Notes under the pieces: model-generated
The model's input: only the letters and a program-made list of their open reading frames with translations
Database searches by the model: none
What the model was told of the DNA's origin: nothing
Shown: positions 35,334-43,516 of the stretch, piece by piece
How positions within the stretch are numbered: position 1 is the stretch's first letter
Layout of the letters: every line of letters starts with the position of its first letter
Program-made: the position numbers and the translations under genes
Source of the DNA: Micromonospora halophytica
GTDB taxonomy: Bacteria; Actinomycetota; Actinomycetes; Mycobacteriales; Micromonosporaceae
Reading direction: 5' to 3'
NCBI RefSeq assembly: GCF_900090245.1
Contig: NZ_FMDN01000021.1
Coordinates: 39,828-103,827 of the forward strand
Length of the DNA stretch: 64,000 bases

Positions 35334-35854
35334 GTGAGATCGCGGAGCCGTTCAGCTTTCCCGGGTGGATCGCGGAGAACCAGCACCTGCTCAAGCCGCC
35401 GGTGGGCAACCGGGAGATGTTCCCGGGCTCGGACGACTTCATCGTGATGGTGGTCGGCGGGCCGAACCAGCGCACCGACTTCCACGTCGACCCGTACGAG
35501 GAGTTCTTCTACCAGGTCAAGGGCAACATGCACATCAACCTGATGACGCCGGAGGGGCCGCGTACGGTGCATGTGCGCGAGGGGCAGATGTGGATGCTGC
35601 CGCGCAACACGCCGCACTCGCCGCAGCGGCCGGAGGCTGGCTCGATCGGCGTGGTGGTCGAGCGGGTCCGCGAGGAGGGCACGCTGGAGAAGTTCCAGTG
35701 GTACTGCCCGGAGTGCGGGCACCAGGTGCACGAGGTGGAACTCCAGGTCCGCGACATCGCTGCCGACCTACCTCCGGTGTTCCAGGCGTTCTACGCCGAC
35801 GAGCAGGCCCGCACCTGCGACAACTGCGGCGCGTTGCACCCGGGGAAGGGCTGA
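35330..35854 (+). CDS. haaO: 3-hydroxyanthranilate 3,4-dioxygenase
   Basis: Fe(II) cupin that opens 3-hydroxyanthranilate to 2-amino-3-carboxymuconate semialdehyde. The 174-residue product has the metal triad His52, Glu58 and His96 in DFHVDPYEEFFYQ and PRNTPHSPQR, and a C-terminal rubredoxin-like site with Cys126, Cys129, Cys163 and Cys166 (CPECGH, CDNCG), as in bacterial HAO. GTG 35330 overlaps the deaminase stop and follows aggaggt. The ACMSD gene overlaps its stop, so the unstable product is passed to the next enzyme. Confidence 0.95.
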   Translation: MSEIAEPFSFPGWIAENQHLLKPPVGNREMFPGSDDFIVMVVGGPNQRTDFHVDPYEEFFYQVKGNMHINLMTPEGPRTVHVREGQMWMLPRNTPHSPQRPEAGSIGVVVERVREEGTLEKFQWYCPECGHQVHEVELQVRDIAADLPPVFQAFYADEQARTCDNCGALHPGKG

Positions 35855-36906
35855 TGAGCGGACCGGTGGTGGACGTGCACACGCACGTCGTACCGAAGGG
35901 GTGGCCGGACCTCACCGCGGCGTGCGGTGGGGCCGGCTGGCCCTGGTTGCGGGTCGACTCGGAGCGCGCCGCCATGATCATGGTGGGGGAGTCGGAGTTC
36001 CGGCCGGTCGGCGCGCAGTGCTGGGACGCCGACACCCGGCTGGCCGACATGGCCGCCGACGGCGTCGACGTGCAGGTGGTCTCGCCCACCCCGGTCTTCT
36101 TCGGCTACGACCGCCCCGCCGACCAGGCGGTCAAGGTGGCCCGGATCTTCAACGACCTCACCCTGGAGGTCACCGGGGCGGGCGGCGGGCGGCTGGTGCC
36201 GTTCTGCCAGGTGCCGTTGCAGGACCCGGACGCGGCCTGCGCCGAGCTGGACCGCTGCCTGGCGGCGGGCCACGCGGGCGTGGAGATCGGCAACCACGTC
36301 GGCGACCGCGACCTGGACGACGCCGGGATCGTGCAGTTCCTGACCCACTGCGCCGAGGTGGGCGCGCCGGTCTTCGTGCACCCGTGGGACATGCCCGGTG
36401 GGCCACGGCTGGACCGGTGGATGGCCCGTTGGCTCACCGGCATGCCCGCCGAGACCCACCTGTCGGTGCTGGCGATGATCCTCGGCGGCGTCTTCGACCG
36501 GGTGCCGGACACGCTGCGGATCTGCTTCGCGCACGGCGGCGGCAGCTTCCCGTTCTGGGTGGGGCGGGCGGACAACGCCTGGCACCGCCGCGGTGACCTG
36601 GTACGCGGTGTCTCCGCCGCGCCGCCCAGCTCCTATCTGGACCGGTTCTGCGTGGACTCGGTGGTCTTCGAGCCGGCCGCGTTGCGGCTGCTGGTCGACA
36701 CGATGGGCGTCGACCGGGTGCTGCTCGGCAGCGACTATCCGTATCCGCTGGGGGAGCGGCCGGTGGGCCGGGTGGTGCACCGGGCGGACTTCCTCACCGA
36801 CGCCGAGCGCGACAAACTGCTCGGCGGCAACGCCCTGCGCTTCCTCGGCACAGACCGGCCGTCCGCCGTCCGCGGGCTGCTCGCCACCGAGACCCGGTCG
36901 TCCTGA
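35854..36906 (+). CDS. nbaD: 2-amino-3-carboxymuconate-6-semialdehyde decarboxylase
   Basis: Zinc amidohydrolase-fold decarboxylase (ACMSD) that diverts the pathway from spontaneous quinolinate formation towards complete oxidation. The 350-residue product has the HxH zinc motif VVDVHTHVVPKGWPDL at the N-terminus, VFVHPWDMPGGPRLDRWM with the third histidine, FAHGGGSFPFWVGR and the metal Asp in LLGSDYPYPLGERPVG. ATG 35854 shares bases with the haaO stop (TGATG). Last gene of the operon; the facing cutinase pseudogene ends about 50 bp away. Confidence 0.95.
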   Translation: MSGPVVDVHTHVVPKGWPDLTAACGGAGWPWLRVDSERAAMIMVGESEFRPVGAQCWDADTRLADMAADGVDVQVVSPTPVFFGYDRPADQAVKVARIFNDLTLEVTGAGGGRLVPFCQVPLQDPDAACAELDRCLAAGHAGVEIGNHVGDRDLDDAGIVQFLTHCAEVGAPVFVHPWDMPGGPRLDRWMARWLTGMPAETHLSVLAMILGGVFDRVPDTLRICFAHGGGSFPFWVGRADNAWHRRGDLVRGVSAAPPSSYLDRFCVDSVVFEPAALRLLVDTMGVDRVLLGSDYPYPLGERPVGRVVHRADFLTDAERDKLLGGNALRFLGTDRPSAVRGLLATETRSS

Positions 36907-36954
36907 CCGTTCGCGGTCGGCGGCAGCCCGCGCACGGGCGGGGGCGGGTTCGGG

Positions 36955-37895
36955 TCAGGAGTGCGGGCAGGTGTCCCGGTGCTCCTGGATCGCCGTGCCC
37001 CTGGGCGCGGGGCAGAGGAACTGTTCGTAGCGGGTGTCGTCGTCGACGAACCGCTTGAGCCAGGAGATGCTGTACTTCGCCACCGTCACGTTCGCCGACG
37101 TGGGCGCCGAGTGGCTGGCCGCGTTCAGTTCCAGGTACGCCTTGTCGAGCGTGGCGGGCAGGCTGGTGTAGAAGGGCTCCGAGTGCGAGGAGACCGGGGC
37201 GACCGAGTCGTTCTCGGCCCCGACGACCAGCGTCGGGACCCGTACCGACGACCAGTTCTTCACGGTGTGCCAGCCGGTCAGTGGGATCGCCGCCTGCAGG
37301 GTCGGCCGGGTGTTCGCCGCGGACAGGCTGCCCCCGCCGCCCATGGAGTGCCCCATCACGGCGAGCCGGTTCCGGTCGATGCGGGTGCGGACGGAGCTGG
37401 CGGTGGTCAGGTGGTCCAGGGCGGCCAGCAGTTGGGCGCCCCGGCTGGCCGGCTGGTCGTAGCGGGACAGCGTGTCGATGGTGATGACGAGCCCTGCGAG
37501 GCCAGCCGGGGGCCGAGCCACGCGACGCTCGACTGCGTCGCGGTGAAGCCGGGTGAGATCGCCACCGCGCCGAAGGTCCCCTCGGCGGTGCTGGTGGGGT
37601 AGTAGACGGTGCCGCCGCGGAAGCCGCTGACGCTGGAGGCGGCGATCGTCGTCTGGGCGGTGGCGAACGGGCCCCGGGTCGCCTCGATGCTGGCCACGGT
37701 GGGGTTGGGGCCGCGCTGGTACGGGTTGACCGTGGCCGGGCCGACGTCGGGTGCGGCGGTGCCGGCGGCCGGTGCGGCGGTGAGCCCGGCGCCGACCAGG
37801 GCGAGGGCCAGCAGCGGCCGGAGGGCGTGGCGGATCCGTCGGCGGTCCGGCCGGGACCGGACCTCGGAAGCGTCGAAGGCGGGGACGGGTTGCAC
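36955..37895 (-). pseudogene. frameshifted secreted cutinase / PET-hydrolase-type esterase
   Basis: Closely resembles Thermobifida-type cutinases along its whole length but is split between two frames. Frame one starts ATG 37895 and gives a basic signal peptide, then VNPYQRGPNPTVASIEAT and FGAVAISPGFTATQSSVAWL. At about 37486-37493 the expected QGFVVITID becomes QGS..., and the reading continues one frame over as LVITIDTLSRYDQPASRG. The second part keeps the catalytic Ser in GHSMGGGG, Asp in GAENDSVAP, His in NAASHSAP and the C-terminal Cys pair. Comparison with homologues suggests about four bases are missing. It could be a real inactivation or a sequencing error. Confidence 0.82.
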
Positions 37896-37925
37896 GTTGT
37901 CTGCTCCCTGCGGGGTTGAGCGGCG

Positions 37926-37963
37926 GGTGGTCCGTCGTCGGGACCACCGGATCGATATCGATC
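37926..37963. promoter_or_regulatory. hairpin and 14-bp palindrome upstream of the cutinase and amidase
   Basis: Inverted repeat ggtggtcc / ggaccacc (37926-37933, 37941-37948) is followed by a perfect palindrome GATCGATATCGATC at 37950-37963. Both lie in the 225-bp gap between the cutinase pseudogene and the divergent amidase. They could be operators. No known site consensus was recognised. Confidence 0.4.
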
Positions 37964-38120
37964 GGCGCTGATCGGTAGGGTCATCGTCCGCGCCCGCGCC
38001 CGGCGACCGACAATCCCGGCCGGGTCATGTCAGGGAGGTATGAGGCGTGCCACCGGCGCGACGTGCCACCGCCGGTCGTGTCGTACGGCCAACCGGGCGT
38101 CGAGACGGCAGGATGACGGG

Positions 38121-39584
38121 ATGGCCGAGCCGCACGACCTCACCGCGCTGGAGCAGGCCGCCGCCGTCGCGCGGGGCGAGCTCTCCAGCGTGGAACTGGT
38201 CACGCACCACCTGGCCCGGGTGGCCGCCCTCGGGGACACCGTCGGCGCGTTCGTCACGGTCACGCCCGAGCGGGCGCTCGCCGCAGCCCGCGCCGCCGAC
38301 GCGGTGCCGCCCGCGCGGCGCGGGCCACTGCACGGCGTACCGACCGGGGTCAAGGACCTGACCCTCACCGCCGGGGTGCGCACCACCTTCGGCTCGGCCG
38401 CCTTCACCGACTTCGTCCCGCCGCTGGACGCCGACGTGGTCCGGCTGATGGCCACCGCCGGGCTGGTCAGCCTCGGCAAGACCACCACCTCCGAGCTGGG
38501 CTGCTCGCTCTACTCCGAAGGGCTGGTCGCGCCGCCCGCCCGCAACCCGTGGGACCTGGCCTGCACCGCCGGCGGATCCAGCGGCGGCGCGGCGGCCGCG
38601 GTGGCCACCGGGCTGGTCCCGGTCGCCCAGGGCTCGGACGGTGGCGGGTCGCTGCGCATCCCCGCCTCCCTCTGCGGTCTGGTCGGCTACAAGCCCAGCC
38701 GCGGCCTGGTCTCCGGCGGGCCGGTCGGCTTCGGCGCGTTCGGCCTGCCCACCAACGGCCCGATCGGGCGTACGGTCGCCGACGTCGCGGCGCTGCTGGA
38801 CGTCATGGCGGAGCCGGTGCCCGGCGAGCCGTACCTGCCGCCACCCCGGCCGGACGGCGGCTACCTGGCCGCCGCCCGCCGGGCCACGCCCGGGCGACTG
38901 CGGGTCGGGCGGTTCACCGCGCCGATCCTCGCCGACGAGCCGGTCCACCCCGACTGCCTGGCCGCCGTCGACCGGGCCGCCGACCTGCTCACCGCCGCCG
39001 GCCACGAGGTGGTCGAGGTGGCCCCGCCGCTCGGCCCCGCGGTCTGGCCGCTCTTCGAGACCCTCTGGTACGTGCTGGCGCTCGCCCCGGTGCCGCCCGA
39101 GCGGGAGGCCCGGCTGCTGCCGTTGACCCGTCACCTGCGTGCCCGGGGCGCGGAGGTCGGCGCCGGCGCGCTGATGGCCACCCTCGGTGAGGTCCAGGCC
39201 CAGGTACGCCTCGGCGCCCGCCGTTCCGCCGGCTGCGACCTGCTGCTGTGCCCCACCCTGGCCGCGCCGCAGGCCCCGGTCGGCTGGTTCACCGCCGACG
39301 GCGACCCGGCCGCCGATTTCGACCGGCAACGACGGTTCTCGCCGTTCTGCGCCGTCTTCAACGTCACGGGCCAGCCGTCCGTTTCGCTGCCGATCGGGCG
39401 GACCGCGACGGACCTGCCCGTCGGGGTGCTGTTGACCGGTCGCTACGGCGACGACGCCCGGTTGATCGCCACTGCCGCGCAACTGGAACACTGCAGTGAC
39501 GGATGGGATCGGCACCCCGCAATCTGGCGGGGCGTCGACTCCGCTAACGTGAATGGCAGCGGAGTCGGGGGGTCGACGCCATGA
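38121..39584 (+). CDS. amidase signature family hydrolase
   Basis: Product of 487 residues hydrolysing an amide bond with a Ser-cisSer-Lys triad. Lys78 is in PTGVKDLTLT, cis-Ser153 in CTAGGSSGGAAAA and nucleophile Ser177 in GSDGGGSLRIPAS. The family includes GatA, but the gene has no gatB/gatC neighbours, and the C-terminal half resembles stand-alone amidases. ATG 38121 begins the similarity; the open frame extends 27 codons upstream without support. It lies next to the kynurenine operon, so a formamidase role is worth testing, though classical kynurenine formamidases are from other folds. Substrate unknown. Confidence 0.86.
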   Translation: MAEPHDLTALEQAAAVARGELSSVELVTHHLARVAALGDTVGAFVTVTPERALAAARAADAVPPARRGPLHGVPTGVKDLTLTAGVRTTFGSAAFTDFVPPLDADVVRLMATAGLVSLGKTTTSELGCSLYSEGLVAPPARNPWDLACTAGGSSGGAAAAVATGLVPVAQGSDGGGSLRIPASLCGLVGYKPSRGLVSGGPVGFGAFGLPTNGPIGRTVADVAALLDVMAEPVPGEPYLPPPRPDGGYLAAARRATPGRLRVGRFTAPILADEPVHPDCLAAVDRAADLLTAAGHEVVEVAPPLGPAVWPLFETLWYVLALAPVPPEREARLLPLTRHLRARGAEVGAGALMATLGEVQAQVRLGARRSAGCDLLLCPTLAAPQAPVGWFTADGDPAADFDRQRRFSPFCAVFNVTGQPSVSLPIGRTATDLPVGVLLTGRYGDDARLIATAAQLEHCSDGWDRHPAIWRGVDSANVNGSGVGGSTP

Positions 39585-39632
39585 TCGTCCTTCCGAACCG
39601 GATGCTCTGGTCTCTCTTTCCGCCTGGGGGCG

Positions 39633-39941
39633 TTGGGATTGTCTGTCACTGAGACTGCGCTGATCTTCGCCGGCATCCCCGCGGCGGTGGTGCTGGTGAT
39701 CGCCGGGCTGGTCTTCGCCGGCAACCGCAGCGGCGGCGGTGGCGCCAAGCGCTACCGGCCGGGCCGCCGCTTCGACTTCACGCCGGTCTGGTTCCTCGGC
39801 CGTCCGGAGCAGCTGGCCGACTCGGCCGGCACCGCTCTGGCCGCAGGCGCGCAGGCGCCGGCGCTGACCAGCCACAAGCTTGAGAAGGCCGGCGTCGAGG
39901 CGCCGGCCGGTGGAACCGGAGGCGCAAGTGACCGTTGGTGA
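39633..39941 (+). CDS. ctaJ: small membrane protein, CtaJ-like cytochrome oxidase subunit
   Basis: Product of about 102 residues, start TTG 39633 (a second TTG is at 39639). One helix, ETALIFAGIPAAVVLVIAGLVFAG, is followed by YRPGRRFDFTPVWFLGRPEQL. This pattern of N-terminal helix and RYRPG...PVWW/F segment recalls the small CtaJ subunit of the actinobacterial bcc-aa3 supercomplex. The tail overlaps the DUF5130 gene by 14 bp, as two linked genes. The call rests on remembered family features, so confidence is moderate. Confidence 0.62.
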   Translation: MGLSVTETALIFAGIPAAVVLVIAGLVFAGNRSGGGGAKRYRPGRRFDFTPVWFLGRPEQLADSAGTALAAGAQAPALTSHKLEKAGVEAPAGGTGGASDRW

Positions 39942-40341
39942 GAAGCGGGCCGAGGCCGGGACGGGGACCCCGCCCGAGGTGCTGGACGGGCCGTTCTCGA
40001 CCCGTCAGCTGCTCCGCATCGACGAGGCGCTGCGCCTGGCCGACCAGGGCACCGGCCTGGTCTTCTCGGTGTACGTGGGTGGCCTCGACGAGCCGATCCG
40101 GGAGCACGCCGAGCGGCTGCACCGCCAGCTCGCCGAGCCGGACAAGTCCGTGCTGGTCGCCGTGTCACCCAACCAGCGCCAGCTGGAGATCGTCACCGGC
40201 CGGCACGCCCGCAAGCGCATCCCCGACACGTACGCCAAGCTCGCCGCGCTGTCCATGGTGGCGGCGTTCGGCGGCGGCGACCTGGCCGGCGGCATCATCC
40301 AGGGCCTCGACCAGCTCGCCAGCCACGCCGGCAGGGGCTGA
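39928..40341 (+). CDS. DUF5130-family protein
   Basis: Product of about 137 residues, start GTG 39928 with ggagg five bases before. The sequence LLRIDEALRLADQGTGLVFSVYVGGLDEPIREHAERLH and NQRQLEIVTGRHARKRIPD is typical of an actinobacterial family related to TPM-domain proteins. A hydrophobic Gly-rich C-terminus (LAALSMVAAFGGGDLAGGIIQGLDQL) may associate with the membrane. It overlaps the ctaJ-like gene and is followed by a strong terminator. Function is unknown. Similar proteins lie near pepN in other actinobacteria. Confidence 0.75.
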   Translation: MTVGEKRAEAGTGTPPEVLDGPFSTRQLLRIDEALRLADQGTGLVFSVYVGGLDEPIREHAERLHRQLAEPDKSVLVAVSPNQRQLEIVTGRHARKRIPDTYAKLAALSMVAAFGGGDLAGGIIQGLDQLASHAGRG

Positions 40342-40358
40342 GCCGGTCATATACGACG

Positions 40359-40395
40359 AAGCCCGGTCCGCGCGCCATGCGCGGGCCGGGCTTTT
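40359..40395 (+). terminator. intrinsic terminator after the DUF5130 gene
   Basis: 15-bp stem (40359-40373 with 40379-40393) containing one T-G wobble, five-base loop gccat, then a run of T (40392-40395). It lies 17 bp after the DUF5130 stop. The 3' end of the truncated Uma2 gene on the other strand lies just beyond. Confidence 0.9.
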
Positions 40396-40406
40396 CCGTG
40401 TCCCGG

Positions 40407-40667
40407 TCAGCGGGGCCGGACGCTCGGGTCGAGCCGCATCGACCACGGCTCGTCGATCTGTACCGGATAGTCCGGCCCGATCGCGCCGACGAGGTGGTAG
40501 TGGACCACCCGGACGCCGATTTCGTGGTGTTCCGGCCCGGCGGGTGGGGTCACGTGCAGGCTCCCGTCGATGATCTCGTAGCGGTTACCGTCCTCCGGAA
40601 GACCGGACAGGTCCTGTTCCTCCCACGGTCGCTCGGGTGGGCGCCACTCGTAGGTCGGTCGTGCCAT
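40407..40667 (-). pseudogene. truncated Uma2-family (PD-(D/E)XK-like) protein
   Basis: Only 86 residues, whereas Uma2/DUF820 proteins are about 180-200. The N-terminus is well preserved: YEWRPPERPWEEQDLSGLPEDGNRYEIIDGSLHVTPPAGPEHHEIGVRV. The frame ends at MRLDPSVRPR, just before the region where the family has its catalytic Asp and Glu-x-Lys residues, so nuclease function should be lost. ATG 40667 follows ggaggtgg. The 3' end lies next to the DUF5130 terminator. Either a remnant or a mini-protein; remnant is favoured. Confidence 0.65.
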
Positions 40668-40748
40668 CACGTCCACCTCCTCAGCCACGTCAACGGCCGG
40701 GGCCGGCGTGGACCTGCGCCCACACCGGCCCCGGCCGCGTGCTTCCGA

Positions 40749-43304
40749 TCAGGCGCTGCGGGCGTCCCGCGCACGGGCCCTGAGCGCGCGGACCACGCCG
40801 TCGCGGCCCTCGGCGACCAGCCGGCGCAGCGACGCCGGGTGCCCCTCCTGCGCGAGCCACGCGTCGGTGGCCGCCACCGTCTCCTCCTCGACCAGGTGGG
40901 CGGGGTAGGCGAGCTGCACGAACTCCTGCGCCGGCTCGCTGTCGCGCTGCGCCCAGACCTGCGCCACCGTGGCGAAGTACCGCTCCCGGTACGGTGCGGT
41001 GAGCTCCACCTGCGCCGCGTGGGTGAAGCCCTGCAGCAGCGCCCGGTTACGCCAGTTCGGCAGCGCTTCCGGCCCGGTCAGCTGCGCCCACACCGCCGCC
41101 TTGTTCTCCGGGGTCGGCACCAGCGCGTGCGTGTACGCGGCCTCCCGCTCGCCGCTGGCCGTCCGGTCGCCGGCCAGCTCGGCCTCGACCTCGCCCGCGC
41201 CGGCCGCCCCGTTGGCCACCAGCGCCTCGAGGAGCGTCCAGCGCAGTTCGGTGTCGATGGTCAGCCCGGCCGGCACGTCGCTGCCGTTCAGCCAGCCACG
41301 CAGCGTCGCCAGGTCCTCCGCCGACCGGGCCGCCGACGCGTACGCGCGTGCCCAGGCGAGCTGGAAGCCGCTGCCCGGCTCGGCGGCCGCCAGCGTCGCC
41401 CGCGCGGTGCGGGCCAGCTCCGCCCAGCCGGTCGGTGCCCACGCCGGGTCGGCGTAGTAGGTGAGGGTGGTGCGCGCCTGCCGCAGGGTGGCGGTGACCA
41501 GGTTGATGTCGGTCTCCGCGGGCAGACCGGCCAGCACCAGCGCGACGTAGTCACGGGCGGAGAGTTCCGCGTCCCGGACCATGTCCCAGGCGGCCGTCCA
41601 GCACAGTGCCCGGGCCAGCGACGACTCGAAGCCGCCGATGTGCTGCACCACCGTCGACATCGACCGCTCGTCGAGCCGCAGCTTCGTGTACGTCAGGTCG
41701 TCGTCGTTGAGCAGCAGCACGTCGGCGGCGGGCCGGCCGTGCAGGACGGAGAGTTCGGTCCGGTCGCCGGTGACGTCCACCTCGACCCGCTCCCGGCGGA
41801 CCAGCCGCCCGTCGGTCAGGTCGTAGAGGCCCACGCCGATCCGGTGGGTACGCAGCGTCGGGTGTCCGGCCGGCGCCTCCTGGCGGACCAGCACCCGCTC
41901 GTACGTGCCGTCCGCGCCGACGGTCACCTCGGGGCGCAGCGTGTTGACCTGCGCGGTCTCCAGCCACTGCGCGGCGAACTTGCGCAGCTCGCGGCCGGAG
42001 GCGGTCTCCAGTTCGGAGAGCAGGTCGTCGAAGGTGGCGTTGCCCCAGGCGTGCTTGCCGAAGTACGCGCGCAGGCCGGCCAGGAACGGCTCCTCGCCGA
42101 CGTACGCCACGAGCTGTTTGAGCACGCTGGCGCCCTTGGCGTACGTGATGCCGTCGAAGTTGACCTCGACCGCCTCCAGGTCCGGCATCTCGCAGTAGAC
42201 CGGGTGGGTGGAGGAGAGCTGGTCCTGCCGGTAGCCCCAGTTCTTGCGGATCGACAGGAACGTCGTCCACGCCTCGGAGAACCGGGTGGCGTGGGTGTTG
42301 CACCAGTGGCTGGCCCACTCGGCGAACGACTCGTTGAGCCACAGGTCGTTCCACCAGCGCATGGTGACCAGGTCACCGAACCACATGTGCGCCAGCTCGT
42401 GCAGGATCGTGTTGGCCCGCTGCTCGTACTCGAAGTCGGTGACCTGGGAGCGGAACAGGTAGTGCGACTCGGCGTGGGTGACGCAGCCGAAGTTCTCCAT
42501 CGCGCCGGCGTTGAAGTCCGGTACCCAGAGCTGGTCGTACTTGGGCAGCGGGTAGCGCACCCCGAACTGCTCGTGGAAGAAGTCGAAGCCCTGCTTGGTG
42601 ATCAGGAACAGGTCGTCGGAGTCCAGGTGCGGCGCCATCGAGGCCCGGCAGAAGACGCCCAGGTCGATGCCGTCGTGGCTGTCGCGCACCTCGTGGTACG
42701 GCCCGGCGCAGAGCGCGGTGATGTAGGTGCTCATCCGCGCCGACTCCACGAAGTGCACGGTCTTGAGCGCCTCACCGGCCGGCTCTTCGCGCTCCACAGG
42801 CATGTTGGACACCACCCGCCAGTGCTCCGGGACGGTGGCGTGCCAGGTGTAGACGCTCTTCAGGTCGGGCTGGTCGAAGCAGGCGAAGACCTTCTGCGCG
42901 TCGGCCGTCTCGAACTGGCTGTAGAGGTACGTCTCCCCGTCGACCGGGTCCACCGTGCGGTGCAGGCCCTGCCCGCTGTTGGAGTACGCGAAGTCCGCGT
43001 CCACGACGAGGGTGTTCTCGGCGGACAGCCCGGTGAGGGTCAGCCCCTTCTCGGCCGACCAGCCGGACAGGTCGACGGGCGTGCCGTTCAACGTCGCCGA
43101 CCGTACCGACTCGGCGGCGGCCTCGATGAAGGTGCTGGCGCCCGGCTCGGTGCAGCGGAACCGGATCTCGGTCACCGACCGGAAGGTGTGGCCCTCGGCC
43201 TGCACCGCGGTCGACAGGTCCAGGCTGATGTCGTACCCGGTCACGTCGAGCAGGCGGGCCCGCTCGGTGGCCTCGACCTGGGTCAGGTTGCGCACTCCCG
43301 GCAC
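40749..43304 (-). CDS. pepN: aminopeptidase N (M1 family)
   Basis: Zinc metallopeptidase removing N-terminal residues from peptides in the cytoplasm. The 851-residue protein has the M1 exopeptidase motif GAMEN, and the zinc site HELAHMWFGDLVTMRWWNDLWLNESFAEW, with two His and the downstream Glu. An ERAP1-like C-terminal helical domain follows from about residue 530. Start GTG 43304 gives PGVRNLTQVEATERARLL, where the family begins, and ggatggag lies upstream; the open frame extends 39 codons further without similarity. It diverges from the Rv2466c-like gene, as pepN does in M. tuberculosis (Rv2467/Rv2466c). Confidence 0.95.
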   Translation of the reverse strand: MPGVRNLTQVEATERARLLDVTGYDISLDLSTAVQAEGHTFRSVTEIRFRCTEPGASTFIEAAAESVRSATLNGTPVDLSGWSAEKGLTLTGLSAENTLVVDADFAYSNSGQGLHRTVDPVDGETYLYSQFETADAQKVFACFDQPDLKSVYTWHATVPEHWRVVSNMPVEREEPAGEALKTVHFVESARMSTYITALCAGPYHEVRDSHDGIDLGVFCRASMAPHLDSDDLFLITKQGFDFFHEQFGVRYPLPKYDQLWVPDFNAGAMENFGCVTHAESHYLFRSQVTDFEYEQRANTILHELAHMWFGDLVTMRWWNDLWLNESFAEWASHWCNTHATRFSEAWTTFLSIRKNWGYRQDQLSSTHPVYCEMPDLEAVEVNFDGITYAKGASVLKQLVAYVGEEPFLAGLRAYFGKHAWGNATFDDLLSELETASGRELRKFAAQWLETAQVNTLRPEVTVGADGTYERVLVRQEAPAGHPTLRTHRIGVGLYDLTDGRLVRRERVEVDVTGDRTELSVLHGRPAADVLLLNDDDLTYTKLRLDERSMSTVVQHIGGFESSLARALCWTAAWDMVRDAELSARDYVALVLAGLPAETDINLVTATLRQARTTLTYYADPAWAPTGWAELARTARATLAAAEPGSGFQLAWARAYASAARSAEDLATLRGWLNGSDVPAGLTIDTELRWTLLEALVANGAAGAGEVEAELAGDRTASGEREAAYTHALVPTPENKAAVWAQLTGPEALPNWRNRALLQGFTHAAQVELTAPYRERYFATVAQVWAQRDSEPAQEFVQLAYPAHLVEEETVAATDAWLAQEGHPASLRRLVAEGRDGVVRALRARARDARSA

Positions 43305-43516
43305 TGTTCGTCTCCATCCCACTCTCGCCGCCTCACGGCCGCGCCAGCCCGCCGGCCGCTCGTGGTGGCCGGCCCGAGCCGAGTCTTCCATGCACCGACG
43401 CCCCTCGGTGGTCGAGGTCACGCTCTCATTCGTTGAACGGTCGATGCCTGTCGGGGTGAGGATCGGAACTACGGGCGCCGGTGCCGTCGGCGCTCTCGTC
43501 GTGAAGGGACCTCACC

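Noticed and set aside
38121..39584. Amidase as the missing kynurenine formamidase
   Set aside because: Attractive by position, but known formamidases use other folds, and there is no sequence evidence for the substrate; left as a test only.
38121..39584. GatA subunit of the Glu-tRNA amidotransferase
   Set aside because: No gatB or gatC nearby and the C-terminal half does not read like GatA.
40377..43436. 1019-residue plus-strand frame
   Set aside because: Antisense to pepN, whose GAMEN and HELAH motifs fix the true strand.
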